Shown piece after piece: positions 58,922 through 64,000 of a stretch of DNA of 64,000 bases. The notes beneath the pieces were generated by a model. It worked only from the letters and a program-made list of their open reading frames with translations, searched no databases and had not been told where the DNA came from. The stretch comes from Streptomyces sp. RKAG293. Lineage in GTDB: Bacteria > Actinomycetota > Actinomycetes > Streptomycetales > Streptomycetaceae. The position numbers and the translations under genes were made by a program. Where the stretch lies: positions 2,982,501-3,046,500 of the forward strand of contig NZ_JAJOZB010000001.1 in NCBI RefSeq assembly GCF_023701745.1, given 5' to 3'. Positions within the stretch are counted from its first letter, which is position 1, and each line of letters opens with the position of its first letter.

Positions 58922-60427
58922 GTGAGCATCCTCGTCCTTGCGGGACAGACCCACATGCCACACGGCACACCTCCACCGCTCGATCACCCCCTCGGACTCC
59001 ATCAGTTGCCCCAGGCTGCTGCTGACCTGGTCCTGCACGGTGATCTCACCGGCAAGTACGCGGTGGGCAGCTACAGCAAGCTCAGCGCCGACAAACGGAG
59101 CGTCGTGCTGCGCCCGGACCGGCAGGGCGAGTCCGATCATGGCCACCGGATCACCGCGGCCATCGCCTGCCACGTCGCTCGCCTCGGCGGAACCTTCGAC
59201 CAGCTGATGCACCTGCTGATGCCTCCCGACCACCAGGGCGGCCACCACGCCCGGACCATCGAGCTGCGTTCTGGTCACGCTCGGGCCCGCGACTACGTCC
59301 ACCGCGTATGGGCCAACGCCTGCTCGGCGATCAGCAGCAGCGTGGCGGTGGAGTCCCGGCACCATGCCCACGAAGACCTCGCGTCCCTGCGCGACCGGAT
59401 CGAGACCACCCCATGGCGCGGCGAACGTGGTCGTACCGCCTTGCGGGTCCTGCGAGCCCATCTGAACTTCGCCGAGACTGCCGGGGGTCGCCAGCATGCC
59501 GCCAGTGAACGACAGGCAGCGGAAGAGGCGGGGATATCCCGCCAGACCCTGCGCAGGGCCTACGAAGGCGTACTGAAGCCGGGCGGGTGGCTCCGCCGAC
59601 TGCGCGTGGGTCACGGCATCGAAGGCTCCACCTGGTACCTCGACGACGGCCACGCACACCGGACCGTTTCCTCCTCGTCTCATTACAGGACCACTCAGTT
59701 CCCCCCCGACCGGGACCTTGAGGAGTGGTCCGCCCCTGAGACAACCGTGACGGCCGACATCGACTCCACCGTCATCAGCCGCCTCATGGGCCACGACGCA
59801 TTCGCCCACCGCGGTCTCGGTAGTCCCGGCCTGATGGTCATCGGAGCACTCCACCTCAGGCCCGGCCAGACCGCCAAGGAACTGATCACCACTGCCTCGG
59901 TGTCCCGCGCTACCGCCTACCGGACCTTGCAACGCCTAGCAGCCCACGGCGTGGTCCACCGAAACGGTACGACCTGGGCCTTGGCGCCCCATGCCCTGGA
60001 GAGCATCAGCCAGTCCCACGCCCAAACTCCTCTCTCGGAGAGGCAAGCGGAGTGGAGTTGGGACCCCATCGCCCAGCACTACGCCACCGCAGGCATCGCG
60101 GCACAGCGCAAAGCCCTCCACGCCACCGAGCGCGTGGCCTATCGGCAACCACTCGAACAGCTCTCGGAGCACCGCAGCAAGGCCCTGGTCATCGTCCGCG
60201 ACGGCCGCCAGATCTTGGTGCCCACGCCACGCGGCGACGACATCCCGCCCGGGTGGCAGCTCCCCGGTGGTGCAGTCCTCAACCCCACTACCGGCCGCAT
60301 CGCCCCGGAGTGGCGGGTCGCCACCGACGGCCGCCTCATCCTCATCACCCCAGCCGATCAGCGCACCTACGACGAGTTGGTCGCCGCACACGCCGAAGCC
60401 GTCAACGAGTGGGAATCCGCCGCATGA
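58922..60427 (+). CDS. plasmid/element replication-type protein with two helix-turn-helix domains
   Basis: 501 residues from GTG 58922; ATG 58955 is an alternative start and neither has a strong ribosome site. HTH 1 spans about 195-227 (SERQAAEEAGISRQTLRRAYEG, quoted in part as AAEEAGISRQTLRRAYEG). HTH 2 spans 313-355 (TAKELITTASVSRATAYRTL). The region before HTH 1 (ETTPWRGERGRTALRVLRAH) resembles the DNA-binding end of actinobacterial element Rep/primase proteins, but no primase or helicase motif is present. The last 80 residues are a separate small domain. It is coupled by ATGA to the triple-HTH gene and lies downstream of iterons. A role in replication or its control is inference. Confidence 0.65.
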   Translation: MSILVLAGQTHMPHGTPPPLDHPLGLHQLPQAAADLVLHGDLTGKYAVGSYSKLSADKRSVVLRPDRQGESDHGHRITAAIACHVARLGGTFDQLMHLLMPPDHQGGHHARTIELRSGHARARDYVHRVWANACSAISSSVAVESRHHAHEDLASLRDRIETTPWRGERGRTALRVLRAHLNFAETAGGRQHAASERQAAEEAGISRQTLRRAYEGVLKPGGWLRRLRVGHGIEGSTWYLDDGHAHRTVSSSSHYRTTQFPPDRDLEEWSAPETTVTADIDSTVISRLMGHDAFAHRGLGSPGLMVIGALHLRPGQTAKELITTASVSRATAYRTLQRLAAHGVVHRNGTTWALAPHALESISQSHAQTPLSERQAEWSWDPIAQHYATAGIAAQRKALHATERVAYRQPLEQLSEHRSKALVIVRDGRQILVPTPRGDDIPPGWQLPGGAVLNPTTGRIAPEWRVATDGRLILITPADQRTYDELVAAHAEAVNEWESAA

Positions 60428-60990
60428 AACCGCTGCCCCGTCACGCGCAGGAACGGCGCCAAGAAGGACTCGACCTACGCACGCGCTACGACGCGGGTGC
60501 CACGGTCCGCGAACTCGTCGACGGCACAGGGCTGTCTCAGGGCACGGTGGTGAACCGCTTGCGGGCCGCAGGAACCGTGATGCGCACGCCGCAAGAAACC
60601 CGCCGCCATCGTGGTGCCGCTGCGAGACGCACCCTTCTCGCCGCTGGACTGCGTACCCGCTACGAGCAGGGGGCAACTCTCGGCGATCTCGTGACCCAAT
60701 GCGGCCGATCCGCCCGAACGGTCCGCCGCCTGCTGCAGGAAGCCGGAGCCACCCTTCGGACGCCGCTCCAAGCACGCCAGCTGCGGAAGGCCACCGCCGC
60801 GTTTGTCCGCCACCAGCTGATGGCCGCGCTCCGAAGTCGCTACGAGGCGGGGCAGTCGGTCCCCGCGCTGGCCGCCGACCACGGCTGCTCCGTGACCACG
60901 ATCTACCGCCTGCTCCGCACGGCCGGCACACCAATGCGACCCCCGCAACGCCCGGGTCCGCAGGGCCGGCGAGCGGGCCGTCCGCCCTAA
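60424..60990 (+). CDS. DNA-binding protein made of three tandem helix-turn-helix repeats
   Basis: 188 residues from ATG 60424. The same 40-residue unit occurs three times: residues 17-56 (LRTRYDAGATVRELVDGTG, ending RTP), 74-114 (LRTRYEQGATLGDLVTQCG, ending RTP) and 134-174 (LRSRYEAGQSVPALAADHG, ending RPP), with a period near 59. Each unit reads as an HTH: helix, Gly turn, S-x-x-T-V/I recognition helix, then AG-x2-M/LR-x-P. Three linked HTHs could read three adjacent sites, such as the 10-bp-spaced iterons upstream. It is coupled to the Rep-like gene. Confidence 0.82.
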   Translation: MKPLPRHAQERRQEGLDLRTRYDAGATVRELVDGTGLSQGTVVNRLRAAGTVMRTPQETRRHRGAAARRTLLAAGLRTRYEQGATLGDLVTQCGRSARTVRRLLQEAGATLRTPLQARQLRKATAAFVRHQLMAALRSRYEAGQSVPALAADHGCSVTTIYRLLRTAGTPMRPPQRPGPQGRRAGRPP

Positions 60991-61098
60991 GACCGCCGGA
61001 ACCTGCCCCGCGCATGCGGCTCACCCAGGGCCGTCGCCACCCGTGACGACGGGGCGCACGTCGACCTGCCCGTCCACCCACACATTCCAGGAGCTTCA

Positions 61099-61746
61099 GT
61101 GATCATCGCCTATATCAGCCCCCGTACGAGCGGCAAGACCACCTCCGCCGGATGGCACGCTCACGCCCTCCATGAGCGCGGGTATCCGGTCGTCGCCTTC
61201 GAGGCCGACTACAGTCGCCAGCTCGCGGAGTGGGACGTGCGCTCCGGCGGATTCCCGTTCCCAGTCCAGCAGCAGGCCTCTCCCCTATTCCACAAGAACG
61301 TGCCCCCGGCCATGCGCCCCGAGCAGATCGGCATTGTCGACTGCGGACACGCCGAGGACCACCGCAACATCGTCCAGTCGGTACTACGCGTCACCGACCT
61401 CGCCATCCTCAGCACCGCCCCCACCACCGCGGACATCGACCGCATCGAACGCCTCCCCATGCGCGAACTGATCGACGACGTCGACGTACTTCGCCCCGAC
61501 GGCAACCCACCCCCTACCTGGGTCCTCCTCAACCGCACCACCGCCAGCGCCAAAGCCACCGGCCAGTACCGCAACTACCTCCGCGAAGACGGCTGGAACG
61601 TCTTCACCACCACCATCCCCAACCGCCAGATCTACGCACAGTCCATGCTCGAACCCGTCACCGCCCGCGGATCCGCATACGACGAACTCGTCACCGAGAT
61701 GATCGATCGCGGCCTCCTCCTCCCCTGGACGGGAGAGCTGCGATGA
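61099..61746 (+). CDS. ParA-like partition ATPase with atypical P-loop
   Basis: 215 residues from GTG 61099 with AGGAG upstream. The P-loop reads SPRTSGKTTSAG (residues 7-18). ParA proteins normally have K-G-G-x-G-K-T-T with a signature first lysine; here that position is proline. FEADYSRQLAEW (switch I region) and IGIVDCGHAEDH (Walker B region) follow. It is short, like the plasmid ParA subclass that lacks an N-terminal HTH. The next gene overlaps by ATGA and is the likely ParB-type partner, so the pair looks like a partition or stabilisation operon of a mobile element. Confidence 0.75.
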   Translation: MIIAYISPRTSGKTTSAGWHAHALHERGYPVVAFEADYSRQLAEWDVRSGGFPFPVQQQASPLFHKNVPPAMRPEQIGIVDCGHAEDHRNIVQSVLRVTDLAILSTAPTTADIDRIERLPMRELIDDVDVLRPDGNPPPTWVLLNRTTASAKATGQYRNYLREDGWNVFTTTIPNRQIYAQSMLEPVTARGSAYDELVTEMIDRGLLLPWTGELR

Positions 61747-62744
61747 GCGGCCAGGACCGCGCCGCCGCACTGCGTACCCGACGCGAAGAACAGCATCTCG
61801 GAGGCAGCAACAGCCCAACGCCCCACCGGACGACCGAGCGCCCTGCCGACTTGGTCATCACCGCCGACATGATCGCCGCCCCGGTTGCGGTCGACGCCTC
61901 CGGCGAACTCACACCGGACGAAATGCATCAGCTCGGGGTTTGCGAACGGGCCGTCGAGAACCTTGCCACGGCGACGTGGCTCGCCGGCAAAGCCCTCCAC
62001 ACCATCTGCAACCGCAAGCTCTACCGCCACACCCACACCCGCTTCGACACCTACGTCGAAGAACGCTGGGAAATCAGCGCACGCGCCGCCTACCAAATGA
62101 TCGAGGAATGGCCCCTGGCCGAACGCCTCACCCAGACCATGGGGGAACCCGCAACCGCCTCGCACACCCGCGCGCTACTCCCCGTCGTAAGACGCTTCGG
62201 ACTCACCGCCGCAACCGACCTCTACCAACAGATACGCGCACGCGCCGCAGCAGAGGACCGCCGGCTCACCGCCACCATCACCGGCCAGATAGTCCGACTG
62301 GTTCTGAAAACCGCAGGTTGGCCAGCCGAGGAAACCCAGTTCCAGGCAGCAACTCGTCAACTCATGAGCGCCGACGCCCTTCCACTCACGACGGGCAGCC
62401 GGGCAGAACGGCACGCCCTCACCACAAGCACGACGAGGCCTCAACAGCCACCCTCACCAACTGTGCAAAATTTTGCAGATAGTCACGAGGAGGTCACGGC
62501 CAAGCCTGCTGCTTCGATGGCAGGATCCGATCACGATCGCGTCCAAACTGCGAATGGCTTCCTGGGCGATCTCGCCTCGGAGAACATGCTTCAGAGCATC
62601 CTTGCTCGGGTCATTGCCATCGAAGGGGACATCAGTACAGCCGCCCTATCCGGTTCGGCCAACGTCGAACACGGCGGTCTGTGTCGAGCGATCGTTGAGC
62701 GGCTAACCCACGCGGCCGAGACATTGCGCGCTGCTTCAGGCTGA
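61743..62744 (+). CDS. ParB-position DNA-binding protein (DUF3102-like)
   Basis: 333 residues from ATG 61743. The middle region (GVCERAVENLATATWLAGKALHTI, then KLYRHTHTRFDTYVEERWEISARAAYQMIEEW) has the pattern of the DUF3102/plasmid HTH family: a helix with A-x-x-G-K-A-L, then TF-x-x-YVEERW-x-S-x-R-A-Y-Q. The C-terminal half is low in conserved features and ends in a helix. It takes the place of ParB next to a ParA-like gene. No canonical ParB motif is visible, so a centromere-binding role is inference. Confidence 0.65.
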   Translation: MSGQDRAAALRTRREEQHLGGSNSPTPHRTTERPADLVITADMIAAPVAVDASGELTPDEMHQLGVCERAVENLATATWLAGKALHTICNRKLYRHTHTRFDTYVEERWEISARAAYQMIEEWPLAERLTQTMGEPATASHTRALLPVVRRFGLTAATDLYQQIRARAAAEDRRLTATITGQIVRLVLKTAGWPAEETQFQAATRQLMSADALPLTTGSRAERHALTTSTTRPQQPPSPTVQNFADSHEEVTAKPAASMAGSDHDRVQTANGFLGDLASENMLQSILARVIAIEGDISTAALSGSANVEHGGLCRAIVERLTHAAETLRAASG

Positions 62745-63062
62745 GCAACCTATGCGGCGCTCCCCACCTTTGGGGCCGACCCATCGACACCCACAGGTCG
62801 GTCGGTCCCAAGGTCCGGCGCTCGGATCAGGTCCAACTCGTTGAAGTGCAGGTCGTGGTCCGTCCGTGAGGGGCGTGCTCTCGCACGCTCCGGCCTGTCT
62901 GTCGTCCCTCGTCCCGCACGTGCCTTCCGCGATCGGATGGCTATCTCCTGGCCCTGCGGGCGTGCGGCGGGGATGAGTTCGCCCCGTTCAGAAGTGCTTG
63001 CCCTCAAGCGGTGGGCGACGGTATCTCTGCTGCGCGCAGGGCGCCTTGGGAAGGAAGTACCG
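62745..63062. other. gene-free stretch at the end of the element-like region
   Basis: No open frame here has protein-like composition, and I see no repeat, RNA or terminator of note. It separates the ParAB-like operon from a decayed deacetylase gene and could contain an element boundary. Confidence 0.4.
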
Positions 63063-63513
63063 GACAACGGACCGGCGAGGTAACAGTTTGCTGCCGGATT
63101 GGCTTCGAACCAAAGGGAGTTGAGGAACAAGGTTGCCTGGCATTTCCCGTCGTCGGAGGAAATCGGTCAACGCTTCGTCGTAGCCGCCAACGCCCGGGCC
63201 CCCGCAGGCGTCGAAGGTCAACGAAATCGCATGGTCAGTGGTGGGCAGTGAGTGCGGTACCCCGGGTGCGTCGAAGCCCCAGCTGTGCGGGGTGGGATGG
63301 CCGTAGCGGGCAACGATCTCGTCACGGGTCTCTGGGAGGCCCGTGGCGGGCAGTCCGCTCGCAGGCGCCGTGCTCGCCACGGGGTTCACAGCCGTGGCGA
63401 GTGGCGTGTCGGGCGTGGCCGGGCCGTCATTGGTTCGGCCGTATCAGGTCCGCGCAACCGGCGAGAGCGAACCCTGCCACGGATGCCAGAACGGCCCGCC
63501 GGCTGCGCTTCAT
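63063..63513 (-). pseudogene. decayed polysaccharide deacetylase lipoprotein
   Basis: Starting at ATG 63513 the minus strand encodes MKRSRRAVLASVAGFALAGC, a signal with lipobox, then hits a stop after an apparent extra base near 63432. The next frame continues ATAVNPVASTAP, EIVARYGHPTPHSWGFDAPGV and AISLTFDACGGPG, the motif-1 region of a NodB-type deacetylase family, to FLRRREMP. A second extra base then shifts the frame again: TLFLNSLWFEANPAANC, the usual continuation. After that similarity ends; the second half of the enzyme, with the metal-binding histidines, is absent. Two frameshifts plus truncation mark it as dead. Confidence 0.8.
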
Positions 63514-63568
63514 TGTTTTCCTCATCTGTCACAGCGACCGTTGTTGTTGCGATGGCGCACTGCGGGAA

Positions 63569-63787
63569 TTAGATGTGCGTCCGGCTCGCCGTCGCAGATT
63601 TGCGTTCCCGAAGGAAATGTATTCCGGCTACTGCCCATGCGACGAAGAGTTCAGCGGCGGCAGTCTCGATGAAGCCGTTCATGCGGTCTCCGCTGGCGAT
63701 GAACTCAGCAAGATAGATCGCCCCCTGCAGGCTTCCGAATGCGAAGAGAAGGACGGATGCGGACAAAGCACGGGGGAGTTTCATCAT
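63569..63787 (-). CDS. small membrane protein, 72 residues
   Basis: It starts MMKLPRALSASVLLFAFGSL after GAGGTG; the second ATG at 63784 is equally possible. Two hydrophobic helices (ALSASVLLFAFGSLQGAIYL and AAAELFVAWAVAGIHFL) are followed by a charged tail RERKSATASRTHI. I do not recognise a family. It lies 55 bp upstream of the decayed deacetylase on the same strand. Confidence 0.6.
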   Translation of the reverse strand: MMKLPRALSASVLLFAFGSLQGAIYLAEFIASGDRMNGFIETAAAELFVAWAVAGIHFLRERKSATASRTHI

Positions 63788-63822
63788 CTTTGCACCTCTA
63801 CTTTGGCAGGTCTGGTGATTCA

Positions 63823-63857
63823 GGCCTGGCCGGCGCCCGTGGGGCGCCGACCAGGCC
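63823..63857 (-). terminator. hairpin between the last two minus-strand genes
   Basis: A 15-bp inverted repeat with one mismatch (GGCCTGGCCGGCGCC, 5-base loop, then its near complement) lies 24 bp after the stop of the partial gene at the window end. It should end that transcript. Confidence 0.72.
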
Positions 63858-63880
63858 GTTAAGCGATGAGATTCAACTGT

Positions 63881-64000
63881 CTAGCAGGACTGCGAAGCAG
63901 GATAGTAGTACCAGTACGGAACCCCGTTTATCCAGCGTGCGCTGGCATAGAAGTACAGGCACTTGCCTCGCTCTTTTGCTCGGTAGGCTTCCCACGTGAT
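63881..64000 (-). CDS. C-terminal end of an unidentified protein, cut by the window
   Basis: The last 39 codons read ITWEAYRAKERGKCLYFYA, then SARWINGVPYWYYYPASQSC and a TAG at 63881. It is rich in Tyr, Trp and Cys, as in small secreted proteins. A terminator hairpin follows the stop, which supports that this is a real gene. The rest lies beyond the window. Confidence 0.6.
   Translation of the reverse strand: MTWEAYRAKERGKCLYFYASARWINGVPYWYYYPASQSC

Overview
The window is high-GC actinobacterial chromosome, almost certainly Streptomyces or a very close relative. The signs are strong GC bias in third codon positions, frequent GTG and TTG starts, translational coupling through ATGA, GTGA and TGATG overlaps, a SARP/AfsR-type regulator, a DmdR/IdeR-type iron regulon, a LAXTG (class E sortase) surface protein, F420 metabolism and a TROVE/Ro60 protein. 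Gene calls come from reading frames, motifs and context only; no database search was possible.

Layout. 0-13 kb: the end of panB, a lipoprotein/ECF sigma/anti-sigma unit, a DrrAB-type ABC exporter whose permease carries an apparent one-base frameshift, a large SARP-NB-ARC-TPR regulator on the minus strand, an M50 protease, an F420:NADPH reductase, an MFS exporter and methionine aminopeptidase. 13-25.3 kb: an iron and heme island. It holds EfeO-EfeB-EfeU elemental iron uptake, heme oxygenase, two HtaA-domain hemin-binding surface proteins and the HmuTUV heme importer. Three candidate DmdR/IdeR iron boxes sit at 13123, 18373 and 22280, so the units are probably co-repressed by iron: hemin would be caught at the surface, imported by HmuTUV and opened by HmuO. 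25.4-28.6 kb: DDAH, a truncated flavin oxidoreductase remnant, a CorA transporter and an Rsm22-like methyltransferase.

28.9-46.1 kb: an exopolysaccharide or cell-surface glycopolymer locus of the Wzx/Wzy type. It has a polyprenyl-phosphate sugar transferase, GDP-fucose synthesis (Gmd, Fcl), two GT4 glycosyltransferases, Wzy-like polymerase, Wzx-like flippase, a Wzz/BY-kinase-like protein with a destroyed P-loop, a cytidylyltransferase, a CDP-alcohol phosphotransferase, a NodB-like protein without the usual first aspartates, and secreted beta-propeller and LamG proteins. Several genes share a G6 leader just before the start codon. 46.1-54.4 kb: a 168-bp MITE-like element followed by assorted housekeeping and accessory genes.

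54.4-64 kb: a TROVE (Ro60/Rsr) gene. Upstream of it, in the same orientation, lie two tandem Y RNA-like units; one carries a circularly permuted tRNA mimic (T-arm, acceptor, D-arm). Immediately beyond, base composition drops visibly and plasmid or integrative-element-like genes begin: a degenerate fragment of a replication/HTH gene, two secreted or lipoprotein genes, five 10-bp-spaced iterons, the intact Rep/HTH gene, a protein made of three HTH repeats, a ParA-like ATPase with an altered P-loop and a ParB/DUF3102-like partner. The window ends in decayed and small genes. The Ro60/Y RNA locus and the adjoining element are the least ordinary part of the window.
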